A stretch of 64,000 bases of DNA from Trichoplax adhaerens (Eukaryota > Placozoa > Uniplacotomia > Trichoplacea > Trichoplacidae), in the NCBI RefSeq assembly GCF_000150275.1, contig NW_002060948.1, forward strand, positions 5,622,241-5,686,240, given 5' to 3'. Positions 34,521-48,200 of this stretch are shown here, piece after piece. A program made the position numbers and the translations under genes. Below the pieces are notes generated by a model. That model had not been told where the DNA came from and did no database searches. It saw nothing but the letters and a program-made list of their open reading frames with translations. The number at the start of each line of letters is the position of its first letter. Position 1 is the stretch's first letter.

Positions 34521-37500
34521 TTCGTCTGATCAATCTTCAATAAGAATGGGAAATTAAAACATTTTTTCTTTACTCTGCTACGTGCAATGGGTTGAAATTA
34601 GCTTGACGATATTACTATTTTATTCTTTGAAATCTGTAGCATTTTTTTTCGCCTAATCTACTTTTCAATCTGGCTAAAAGCAAACAGTATTTCGTTACCA
34701 TTAAGGCCAAAGCTAGCTTTGATAACGTTTATTTCATATCAAGCTAGAGATTGTTGTATGCTCAATATCGTTGCGTTATAACTTGATATTAAGCTTATCC
34801 TACTTCAACTTGCCAATCTTGACAAGATTTTACTAGCAAGAGCTGCTGGTCTCGCTATTATGGTACCTTAATATACCTTTTGCATGTAAGAGTCGAAGCC
34901 TAGTATACGAGTATATAAAGTCCTCGTTATGCTATCATTGCTATGCAAATGCAGTGAAATTTGGTTGGTTATGTCAGATTGGATCTTATTATTGCAGACG
35001 GGTGGGGTAGCTCATGATCCAGTTCTCAAATTTGTTAGCCAGATATACTGTTACTGTATATACTCGTAATACTCATATGAAAGAAAGTGCGCATCTAATC
35101 GAGCTTTACGAGTATAAATTAATTGCTTAATATTACTCACGCAAGCTCTAGCAGCTACTGAAGTAGTAAATTGCCGTTCTAGAAATGGTCATTAACTTAA
35201 TAGATAGGTTCTAGTGATTATGTAGCTAAATGACTTATAGTCTGATATTGTCCTTGTTTTGATGTGGAACAAGTACAGTAGATATTCTAGGGAGTAGAGA
35301 GCATCATACAGTACTCTGAATATAGCATATAAATTAATTCATGCGTAAGCTGCAAAGATTAGAAAATATTATCTTCATGGAGAACTTTTACAAAAGCGCG
35401 CTGTTACCATCACAACTCTACCGCTAATAACCATGCAGTAGCTCATGTTAGTAGGGAGTGATCTAGCGATAGAAAGAGAAGCCCCTAAGATCCTCCAATC
35501 TCGACTATTAGATGGTGAAATGGCTGACTGTTGCAATAACTGCGGTCTTATTTTCTCACAGGAATGTTCACGCGATTATTAGCAACAGAAACTACTCAAT
35601 GAAATGAAGATGAATTGATAATATTATTAATACATAAGGATGTTTGTTATATTCGCTTTGGCCGAAACTCTGCTGTTATATGCAGCTATAGGTGGTCATT
35701 TTTTCTTCTGGCTAGGTTCCATTCATTGCTTCCTTAACTGCCTACCCGGATATGCAGTAGTGATAGTTTGTCGTGATTCTTATAGTCTGGATGTTAAGTT
35801 AAACTGATGCAACTATAATTATATGATTTAGCCGGAACCAATTAAAGCTATAACAAAGCTGGCCTGTAAAGGCTTTCGAAGGAGAAAGTAATATCTATTC
35901 AAACCTAATCTTTAGGAGCTTGGATTCCTTAAGAGAGAAAGAACGATTAATAAAAGCGCGAGCTAGTATAGCTTCACCGATGATGCTATTAACAGAATTT
36001 GAAGATTGAGCTTACGTAGTACATGTAGTAAGAATAGTGTTTGTGACTTTGTCCATCATGAATTATGCTGTAATACTGTAGATAGGCAATTAGTAGTCGT
36101 AACAAACAGATGGCAAATGAATAAACATATTATTGACATATGAATATGCATAACACGATATGATAATGAAGGGATTAAAGATCAGCCATGTAACAGCGCT
36201 TGTCACTCATTTTTCTTAAACTAGATGTTGTCAATAAGATTATCAATAATAACACTTTCATCAATACAATATGGATATATAGAAGTTGAATGTTCAAATG
36301 CAAATAACTTCTTGTCCGCTATTTTACGTACCAAATCGACCAATGTTGTTATTATCATCATGGTCGACATAAATACTATGCTGTAGAATAGCCTGAGGAC
36401 ATGTAAAATAGGACACAGTCTAGCCAATTCATAAGATCATGTGCTAATTCAATGTCCAGACACAACATCATTACATCAAAGGGTAGAGGAGAATGATGAA
36501 TTATTTCATATTACATGGAATTTTAGGAATATCAATCAAGTACATGAAATGAAATTATTCACAATAACTAAGAAAGCAAGTACGATAAGATAGAATAAAT
36601 GAGGACACTTATTTTATTTTTTACGTCGTTACTATATTATTTTAGGCTATGTTACGTCGTGATATATCGGGTTCAATCAAATCTCTATGCCATCTTATGG
36701 AGTTATAGTTAATCTATCTGGCGATAATTATAGCTCAGTAGATTTGCGCGTAACATCATTTAGAGAATGAATGAATCATCTGTCTTAGCTATAGTCTAGC
36801 TATAAGTTGCTATTGTGCTTTTACTTCTTGACCAATATGCACCATAGATAATAATTACGTGGCAATAATAAAATGATGGGCTAATTCATAGGTGTATCTT
36901 AAGGGCAAAATCAATTTTAGGACAGATTTAAACTATACAATAGCTAATTATAATTATAGAGGAATGGTGAAACACTTTTAGCATTGGCGTTAATTAAATT
37001 TACAGCGAATGTCTATAGGAGGATATTTTCTATTGTCAATTTCAGCATTAGAAAATGTTTTAAGGGCTCCAATAACCTTGTCAAAAAGAGCAAGGGATAC
37101 AAAGAAGAATCGTAAATATTCGATTGGAAAGTCTACGTACATCCTCGTTCTAGTTATCTATCATGTTGAGATGGTAAATTTCATTCACATTCTTAAATCA
37201 ATCACAATTGAGATTGAATAATTAATAATGCCACCTTTGTACGCAATTACGAATTAATTGTGATAATCAGTTATATATTAAACAAGTATCACGTTGTTAC
37301 TACTGAGCAGTGAATATTTATAGTTCAAATCTTCTTTAAGGACTATCGCCTTTGCAATTGGAATGCTAAAATTTCTCAGTGTTTCTGCGAATGAAATGAA
37401 ATAATATTCTTGAATTATATTATTATTCAGCATGATGATATTTTGAATACAAGGAAACGATTGATAATTTCACAAAATAATATTATTAGTTACTCTTCCC

Positions 37501-40500
37501 TCGGCTTGACTATAGAAATAACTCTTACGGAATGCTTGGTGTTATATTGTACTTATTGGAATACATAGACTACTAAATAAAAGCCTATTTTTAGGAGTCC
37601 ATGGCATCACTAATCATTTGTAGCGTTATATTATAGTTAAAAATTTACAAATCTGCTTGTTCTTATCCGAAAAAAATTTAGACTGCTATTAATAATGAGA
37701 ACTAAGCGTATTTCTTTGATCGTACTAATTACGTAGTTTAAATATAATTTATCTTGATAGTTGTATTCAATTGAGGACAAAGTTACCGGTATATCATAAA
37801 TTTATTATTACTGTTGTTGACTCAATCATTCAAGTTGCTAGACTACTTTTAACGTCATTATAATGCGTAATTGGACTAACAATTTCGATCTTTATCTAGG
37901 GAGTAACGAAATTAATTTGTATCAATAGTAATTGAAAGAAATAACCTTCCTTTTCCCCCTAATCTTGCTAGGGCTGAAGATTTTATCTTCTGGAAGGAAG
38001 TAAAGTGTTTACAACTCTGCTTGGATTGCTGTCGATTATCGTAACAATTACATGATAATCGGCAATTCTGATAAAGGAATGATAGTTATGGATAAACAAA
38101 TACAATATTGTAGTTCTGTATCATATTATCGTTAATAAACAACTTTGAACCACTATTGACTGCAATATAACTACACCCTGAATGAATTTTTTCTCTACAA
38201 TCACTAAACTAGCTTAAAGGTGCCTTTGTTTTTTATAAGTAAATCAAGTTATATACAGTGAATGAAGTTAAGACAGTTTAATGAACAGATTGTGAATATA
38301 AATTATTATTTTCATAAATCAATGATTTCAAATAGGTTAATTATGACATAGCATACTGACTTTCTATCTTCGATGTAAGTAATCAAAGTGGTCAAAGCGG
38401 ACATTAAGAAATAGAACAATCGGCTATATTTATTCGTCGACTTGTTTGATTGGCATTTGTTTAATGCGACAGCTCCATTGGAATAAAATTGTAGATGGCT
38501 TTATTTCCTTTTCATGAAATCGTTACATTAACATGTCACTATTAGCTAAAATCATTCTTGTTGTTGTGTTATTTTAATGGAGATAAATTGATTAGTAGCG
38601 TAAACCACAAGTATTTTCTTATATATTGTTAGCCACAATTAAGATAGACGTCATCAATCCTTCAATGAGAAGATAACATCTTTTTTCTTTTGTTTAAATA
38701 AAACAAGCAGAAAAATATACCAACATGTTAATCTACTATGAATAAAATCAGCACAAAATACGATTGTACGATTGGAATTATTTTGAAAGGTTTAATTGAA
38801 TCACTATAAGCGTAAGTCAAGGTGTATGATCTTGTCTTAATCAGTGTTATCCTAATTAATTACGATGATCACGTAATCATCTTTGATTTATGAATAGCAA
38901 CTGACATGATATATCCACAAGAGCTTATAGCTATACTATTCATCTTTATTCTTTCACGTACATTGATTGGAAATTGAGGTAGATCTGGAAATTTCTTTGG
39001 GATAGGAAATAACAACGTGATGTTACTTAAGCAATCAATACGGGCTTAATATGGCTTATTTACCGATGAAATTATCATGATGTATGCGTTTTACTGTAGA
39101 ATGATAATATGCGAGCAGATTTAGCAATTTATCTGGATGAAAGTGTAACAATATATTATTTTACAGATCAATATAGCCCTACTATCGTCTATTTACCGTA
39201 AAGGATGGCCCAATGATGTACATGAGAAGGAAAGTGCCGGCGAATTAGCATATAATTCATTGATAGATTCGTATATTGTATTGATATCATCTAATAGTAG
39301 TAAGTATTGGCTTAACAGGAACACTTAAATTCTCACATCGGAATTAATGAGAAACTAAAGAGGCTAGTTATAGAGCACATGATTTAATAGATTCTATTTC
39401 TGACATCTAGATTGATGAGGTATAGACACATTGAACATATAACTTTCAGACAGAAGATAACTGAATGTCATCATTCTGTAGATTAATAGAAATTTAATAT
39501 GATCTTCTTGTAGTAAGTGATGGCTTTGTGATGAATTTAAACCCTTATTTTATATTAATAAGGCATAAGAAGATCTTAGAATAATTTTGCAGCCAGATAA
39601 CGAAGCATTGTAAAACGATCATGACGGTAAGAGGCCAATTATCTGGATCTCTGCTCAGTAGGCGATCTAGCAGTATAAAGAGCACAATGATTATTCGTGG
39701 CTTAGAATAAGACATTGAGCTTAATTCATGCAATTTTTCAATCTTTAATTTTTTCTATATTCCTTGCGATTCTGATTGAATTACAATACTGAATTTTTAG
39801 TAATAAAGTAGAAATAGTAAGATAAAGTTCAATAACATGATCTTGATGATAGAATATTTCTGCAAAGTCTACCTTTAATAAACGTTGAATCAATTTGATT
39901 CCATTAATCTATTTTAAGTATGAAACAAATTAGATGGCAACGATTTAGTTTATTTGTAACAAGGAAGGCATTAATTATAACACTATTAGTCTTGTTAAAT
40001 ATATTAAATGCTTAAAAAAGGTTGATGTAATGATATCCCGGAGAGATATGACGTCCATAATTATCACGGTTGGAGTTCAAATAATAATTATGCAACCTTG
40101 AAACTAGAAAAACACAGTAATAATATTCTCAAGGAATATTTTCTCCATTCATAATTGATAACTTTAAAGACAAATAAAGAGAACTATCAATAAGGTTTCT
40201 TCATACCTTATTTTATTATAGATTTTATATTTTCAAAATATCTTTAATAATCATAATTATCCCTAATATATTAATAGACGGTTTGCTATTAACTATAATT
40301 GATCATCATTCGGTACAGAAATTTAATGTAATAAAGAGTTCATTATCATCAATGAAATCGTAGAGAGGATTTATTTGCAATACTGATGAACATGCTACGC
40401 TAAAAAGAAGTAAATAATTCGCTAATTGCATTAATTTGATTTAAATACTAGTTATAAGTGTATCTTTAAGAGGATAGTGACGAGCGCTTTGATTATTTTA

Positions 40501-41749
40501 CTGCTGATATGGTTAACATATTATTTGCCCAATTCTAGACGAAATTGTATAATTAAATCATTTAGCTAAATTAGATGAAATACTTCATTTTAATACTCTA
40601 TTACTGATGTTACCATAACTATCTAGTTGATGATATACAATCTGTCTTCAGTTGATAGATGAACAATGATCAGGGTTAATTAAATTGCATCCTATGGAGC
40701 TTTATTCTGTAAAATAGAATATCAAAATGAAATTATCATGAAAAAAAGATAATAAAATTCAGTGTTACTATTCGAATAGTCAGCATAGTTTCCATAAAAT
40801 GATTACAATAATATCTGATTTTAAATAATGTATAGATATTGTTTGTGAACTATAGTTTACATTGACTATATTTAGTTCGAGAATTTTTGGGTAGGATGAT
40901 GAAAGTAATGAGTCTTGCTGTACAGTATATTTGAGATCTGAAAAGGTAGGGTAAATACTACGACAATTAATTGTCCATAGATTGAGCTAGCTATCTCAGT
41001 TAAGATATTGATATGATTTCTCTATTTTGAGATAAACATATTTCCTTAGTAGATAAGTAGCGTAAATTTTGGACTAATAACATGCTATAGAAATATTAGC
41101 ACTATATGATTTTGAAATGATGTAAAACTATGAAGTTTGCTAATGACTTAGAATAATTTGGGCTTAAAATCGAGATAATCAAATGCTCACACATCAGAAT
41201 TTAGAAGTAACTTGAACGATTTGATATAGCGTAAATTCCTAGCCTTGATATCGCCTTATTTAATAAATCAGATCACCCAGCTTGTTTAATGTGTTCAATT
41301 TCAAGTTAAAAAATTTGTTACCTACTGTGCCACTCTGTAACGATGTTGATATGTCGAAATACCTACCATTGATTTATATTGACGATAGGTTAGTCAATTG
41401 TCCATGTATGTCATAACTTTGACCATCCGGTGTAGTCTCTATTGTCTCCCTTCCTCGTATCTTAAACTATTCCAAATGGATGACAACGAGGAAGAGGCGA
41501 AATTAAAGCATTTGTAGATTTATTAACTTACAGTTAATATCATATTAAAAAAGAGAATGGTAGACTCTATAGCTACGATAAGGATCAAGCTACCATTAGA
41601 TAACTCTGCCGTGCAGAGATTCACTTGTTGATCTGCAATAGAACAACTTGAATTATTCTGTTTAAGCTATTTGACAGGTCATATCATGGTAAATTAAGTT
41701 ATAAAATTATAAGTAACTGATCTAATGTTAAATTGCAGGATGTATATTT

Positions 41750-42575
41750 ATTGCTTTAGGTATCATTTGGAATTGAATGAAGCTGGTAGCTGATATTGTA
41801 TTAGAAGAAAATTATTCGTCTTTATAAGTAATTTTAGTGTTATTACTGAGATTAAACCGCTAGTATAACCATAAATCAAGTTATAATGAGTCATAAAGTT
41901 TAATAAATGAAGCTTTGAGATCAAGAAACGTCTAAAAATCATGATAAATAAGCAAGTAAATTAATGCAATATTAACCCGCAGGTTTCATTTTTACTGCAT
42001 GAGGTATGATTTTGAAATAATTGAAAAAATATTATCATTTTGGAATGAAAATGATTGGGTTTATAGGCAATCATAGGAATAATGTTGAGATTATGTAGTT
42101 ATACAGAGAATGACTAAAGACGAAATTATTGGAGATCTATATCGAGCAACTTAAAGTATTCTAAATCAACGATTTGAACAGTTAAGATCGGGAAATGAGC
42201 TAAATATTATCGTCAATTAGTTGATAGGAGTGATAGGTAATTGAATCAACAATAGACCGTAGGTTGCATGTTTATAGCCTAAGGTATCATTTTAAAATGA
42301 ATCAAACTGAAAATTAATATCATATTGAAATAAAAATGATAGAGTTTATAAGCAATCGTATCGATCTTACTGAGATTAGACATGTAAGATGACTATAAAT
42401 CAAGTTGCAGACGAGGTAGGACACGAAATTAGAAGTATTCTACATCAACTATTTCGATAAGAAAGGCGAAGAAATAACTGAATAGCATTACAGAAATGAG
42501 CTGTTAGGATTATAGCCATTTGAACGTCGAATTGAACCGCAGATTGTCTACCTTAATTGCCTAAGGTGTCATTTT
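41750..42575. repeat. Diverged ~285-bp tandem repeat
   Basis: A signature (GCCTAAGGTATCATTTTGAA-like) recurs at about 41755, 41997, 42279 and 42560. Between occurrences come similar stretches: AAAAATGAT with TTTATAAGCAATCGTA, then TGAGATTA, GACTA and GAAATTA...ATTCTA. Spacing is about 240-285 bp. Units are heavily diverged, so boundaries are approximate. They look like old satellite-like or element-derived repeats. Confidence 0.6.
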
Positions 42576-42661
42576 GAATGATATTGATTCATTTAAGTAG
42601 CTACCCACAATCTGTCGCCAACGTAAAGTAGATTGTTAGCTACTATAGATTAGTGGCATCA

Positions 42662-42700
42662 ACAACAACATACACAATAATAACAACAACAACAACAATA
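42662..42700 (+). repeat. CAA/CAATAA simple repeat
   Basis: This low-complexity run consists of CAACAACAA units with interspersed AATAA. It has no coding context. Confidence 0.7.
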
Positions 42701-45294
42701 ATCATGGTTTGTGATAATAATATTGGATAAAATAGTGACGAGTAGTTGTCATTGAAATAATTCATTTGATTTCCATGCATTGGATGATTTTGCCTGCCTA
42801 TAGAAAGTTATGTTTGTGTCTATCCGCCTCTACTTGTATTTCAATAACTCCATTGGAATTTCAAATTTCAATATGGCTAAGATGGACAGTTATTGTCTAC
42901 CTTCTCAAGCCAGCATTTACTACGTGATAAATATAGTAAATCGCAGGCATAGAAGTCAATTGATTGATTCTCTACCTACACTCTATTCTTTCCCATTCAA
43001 ACTGATCAAGACAATATTACAGTTACCTGGTGATAGATTACCATAGCAACGTTAGAGCGCGTGGCGTCACTGCGCTGTGATTGGTAGGATGGACAAACAG
43101 TTAGGTGTTTAATTTGAACTTATCTATATGTGAGAACAATGTTATCTATTATAATCCTTCTTTGTTTCGGTTAATTTAAATAGAAAGGGGCATTTTTTTT
43201 TATATGGAGAGAGGAGAGCAACTGCGTCTTAATCCCATTCGTCAAGTAGTCTATTTCTACTTCCTCCTCCCCCTTACTTCTACTCATTTGGATAGGCTAA
43301 TACGGTTTAAGGAAGGTCTTACACACCGATCGACGTGATCTTATAACATATTGAAATCAGGTAAAGTTGAAAAAAGAGGAAAAGAAGACATAGGCAGGGG
43401 ATATCTAAAAATAAAAACAATCTTTTACATTGTTGACATCATTGGCTTCATTACCGTTAATCAAGGTTAGAATTAAAAATAATGATGGCATTTTCTTCAT
43501 CGTTTGATGAATTTATCGCCCATTTTTTGTTCATGCTCAATTTTAAACTTTTACTTTACTATTTTATGTCGGTTATTTTGCCATCACTTAATTGTCCATC
43601 TTCAATTTCTCACTTGATCCTCCTTCACACTTAAATAAATGAAATAGTGCAATAAACAAGTACGTAATTAATGAAAATGAACTTCTATCTACTGTTCACG
43701 GCTTAATGACTCGTCTCTTTGATATGGGTTATCTCGTTGTGCTTCATGGACATTAATCGAGCTGATTGATTTGATTCTATCAGTAGTCCTACCCACTTGT
43801 GAAAGTCAATGCTAGTTTAGCTCTATGATCTTTATGATTTTACCTAATTTATCGAATCATGATCATCCAACGGCACACGATGAGTATCCTTAAATTAGTG
43901 GCTAGGCATAAAAAAGGAAAAAAGGCCGTCACAGAGTAGATAGCGTCCTATCATTATACCAACTTGATTTACAGTAAATATGTCATGGGACTTTTAGCTT
44001 ATCAATTTTTATATATTAGACTGTTGCTAATGCATAATTTTGCCTATAAAATATCAAACAACGTCTAGATTGATCATTCTTGAAAGGAAAATGGAATATA
44101 TCACACTTTATTGCTCAATTATCTCATTTGATCATGATAGGAAACTATCCAGACAATGATTGACAGTACATTTAGCACACGTTTAACTTTTGCCTACGCT
44201 TAATCTTGATCCAATGCCAAGTTGAAATACTTCATCATCCAAACTCTTCTTACATAAAGGATAGAAATATTAAAAATGTCATCAGGATAATGATAGCTCG
44301 TCTATTGGAAAAATGTATCGCACAGATCAGTGATATTTCTACCCGTAACCAGGACGAAATAGGATAGAATGACTAGTGATTGTCAATGGAGTATAAATTA
44401 CATCATGGTTTATACGAATATTTCAGCTAATGTTAGCACCGTACTGGAACGAATTAATGCATCCATAACAGCTTTTCAATGTCTCCATTAAATCTTAATA
44501 GGAAGATTGCATTCAGTGCAGACTTGAAATAAAGCGATTACCTAGCCACAGTCATGTCAGGGATATAAGCTCAATAACGGACTGATAATATAATGTCGAT
44601 AGTAGGAAATGAGTACCGCAAAGTATTGAAAGGGACAAAGATCAAGATAGTTTGCTTATAGAATGGTTCTCGTCTAAACAGTCGATAACTTCAATTATTG
44701 AGAACAAGGCAATATTGTAAAAAGTCTAAAAGTAATGGATCATAAAATTCCTCTTTTTCTGGTCAATGAACCACTTCACATGATGAATTAACCGACTTTC
44801 AATGATTGCTTGGGTCGCTAGAATTAATTACATTAGCTTGTGGCCTTACAGTGGTTGATGTAGATATTTTAGTCTATCGTGAACACGATTTTTACGTTCA
44901 TTTTGCAAATGAAATGACCGAATAATGGATTTTCCCCATATAGTTTGATCTCTATTTTCAATGAATAGTCTGTAGAAATTCGATTCTACTCGCTGACCTT
45001 TTATCATCAATAACCTAGAAGAAAACAAGGTCTGCTAAAATCATAGAATTTTATCCCACTAACTCAGTATCATTTCATCTAGTTGATTTAAAACTGTCAG
45101 CCTATAATTTATTGAAGTTGCTGATTTTGAAAGAAATAAAGTAGGCCAGACAATCAGCGATTGATTGCACTTACTAAATACTATCTAGAACAGGATATGG
45201 GTGAAAAATCTAAACTATCCGAATCCTAAGTAGATGCTAAATGATTCTTTATCAAAACTAACTTTTAATCTTCATTTTGCCTCTATTTTTCTAG

Positions 45295-48200
45295 ACGCCA
45301 CAGCATGTCATCGCCTACTGTTCAGAACTTAAACGATGAAAATCGTTTACTTCAAAATGAATTAAATCGCGTTGAAGATATGCTAGCAGTATCACGAGCA
45401 GAACGTGATGAAATCTATTCCAAGTATTCAGCAGTTAGCGAACGTGTAAGTAGCAAGATGTTGATAGAAATAATATCAATTCGATCATGATTGTAGTCCA
45501 AAAACGACTTTTACCCAACTTAGTCAAATAGTACAACAATTTGACAAAGGGATTGTATTTAATTGAATCATGGAACGATATTTAAAGAAGACTTTCTTTA
45601 TATTTTATTTGAAGATCGATTATGCCACGTGTTTCAAATCATCATCCACTAGAATCTTAAAGTTAATAATGTTATAAATTCTATTTTACGCACTTCTTCC
45701 TAATTTAAGAGATGACTTTGATCGCCATTTTTAACTTCAATTGTTGATCGTTAGAATGCATATTTAAAGAGTTTCTTGGCTATTCTTTTCCTCGTTTTAC
45801 GTTCTATTTTCGCTGCTTAATATTTCTAGCCGGCTTTGAGTAAGCTACAGAATAAATATCCTAAGGCTAGTTATAATATTTTATATTTTACCAATAGCAC
45901 ATAGGCGTATAATCAAGTGGATTATAGAAGATTTAATCATCGTACTATACGACAAGTTGTTTAGTTTTTACTATCGCCAAACATCTTCCTATGCCAACAT
46001 CTCGGTGTATAGTTAAATCAGAGGTAGAGTAACGCCTTGAAGGCATCAAAAATAGTATATAATCTGATTCTTGCCGCAATCAGACATAGATTTCACCGAA
46101 TATGCTGATATAGTCCTCAATCTTAAATTAATTATTAACAATGAGATAGAGGAAGTTAACCATGGCCTATAAATATTCTCAATTCATATTCATTCGAATT
46201 GATTTCAATCTTTTCCTCTCCTCTAAACACAATTCAAACTCTGAAATAAGCGAATTATTACCGTTAAAATGAGAATACTTTGTGCTTTGGTGATAGTATT
46301 AGGATAATCAATTTAGCTACAGCAATTGCTATTTCTGTTAACCGTTTGATCTAGATATGATCAACTACTTTGGTGATTGATTGCAACTCTGTTGTGTTTC
46401 TTTGAGATTGTATTCAAATTAATTTCAGTATTTGACGGCCGTAGATTTTTGCTTAATATTACGTACTGTAAAAATTCCGTATATTAGTATACAACGACGA
46501 TCCATTTTATAGATGATTTGTGTTTATAAAAAAAATCTTTAGATAGTAGTTATATCAAAGACTTTACCGGTTGATGAATACTATATTTTCTCGTAAAAAG
46601 AATAGTTCATAAATACGAAAAGATTCTAGATTAGTTTAGACACCTAATCCGAGATGATAGTTTCATTTGGAATTTAAAAATAACGGATAATCATTGTGAT
46701 TTCTAAGTAGAAATTGTTTTGTATACTCTACTATATCGTCTTAATTAACTCCAACAGATTTATTGACCATCATGATGATAAACAAATCTTAACCAGATTT
46801 GGGCCTTTGGTAATATCAAAGTATCGTTCATCTCGGGAAAGCATATTTTAGCATACATATATAAGAAAAGGCTGTATTTAAAGGAATTTTCCCCCTATAA
46901 TTTGTCTTGGGAGTCTTGTTCTTCATCAGTCTTTTTCTGTCATGGATGCAATATACTTAAATCAATTACTTATACATACAAAGGCTATTCTATTCTTAAT
47001 GCCTCCTACTGCTATAATTAACTATTGACGTGTAAAAATTATATTGCACCTGCTCCCCCCTGCAACGCTAGTATATTTTTAATCGGTAAAAGAATCGCTG
47101 CCCACTAGTCTCATGACTTAAATTCAAAGTTGACTCAATTTAGATTGAATAATATGCAACTGCTATGGGAATTAATCGCTCTGTAACGATAATCTTACTG
47201 TAAACATAGCTAATTACTCAAGCTGCCGAAATTAATTATAATTATAACGGTGATGATATGAACAACTTTATTGACTTATCCGACAAATCATTATTATGTA
47301 GTTGGATGCTATAGTGTAAGGTTGATATAGGGTTACTATAGCTTAATGTAATTAGTAAAGTTCTATGCTTTATCCTAATTGATGGAATAAACAGTTATTC
47401 AAGGCTGAACTTATTTTTAATTTAAATAGTATCGAGTAATTTTAGTATATTAATGTTATTTGAATAGCAGCTAGTTTAGAAGGGGTTTCCCTTCCTTTTC
47501 GAGATTGACAAAATCGCTAAGCTAAATACGATTATCTTAGTTACGTAAAGCAATTTATAAAAATTTAGAAGCACCCAAGTTTGAACACAAGGATAGTTAC
47601 TGTATGAATTTATAGCTTTCAAAATTCAGTACTATTCGGATAATGTCCGCAGATCGTCTTTATTTATCTAAAACAGTCCGGAAGGCGTTTCCTTCTATTT
47701 TATGATTGATTTTAATAGCGAGTACAATTAACTGAGTTATATAGTTATTTCTGAATTTATAGCGATGAAAAATTCAGCAAAAATACCGCTGGATAAGCGA
47801 CTTTGAAGCGAAATCGAGCTAACTCCACATAACATTAATCGAGTAGTCGGTTTCTATTTGCATGATAGGGATGAAGTTTAGTTTATTATATTGCTATTTT
47901 TAGTCAACCGGAAAGTCGTTTTTCATTAAGCGTATTCTATTTGATTGATTGCTGACAGTAGTTGATAGACAATTTAAACACTCTATTTTCACTGATTCCA
48001 TACCCTGGAATTATTGAATCAACGGATGACCATTTACCAACCATCTAAATTATATCTAAACACCTTAATTAGCTTGCAAAAAAAGATTATGACTATGTCG
48101 AATTCATTAAACACAGCCAAACCTAGAACAATCATCATTGATCATCGACTAGTCCTTCAACTGACCTTTGCACAACATTGCCCTTAATCGATCCATTTGT

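Larger units (their letters stand above)
34521..45294. other. Gene-poor AT-rich region
   Basis: This is about 10.8 kb without a recognisable exon on either strand. The open frames (36221-36427, 37009-37221, 39545-39733, 42810-43046, 44846-45028) are short, have no domain match and are not flanked by coherent splice sites. The region holds degenerate tandem repeats (41750-42570) and a CAA/CAAT simple repeat near 42662-42700. The missing N-terminal exon or exons of rootletin and its promoter should be in the right end, but I could not identify them. Confidence 0.5.
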
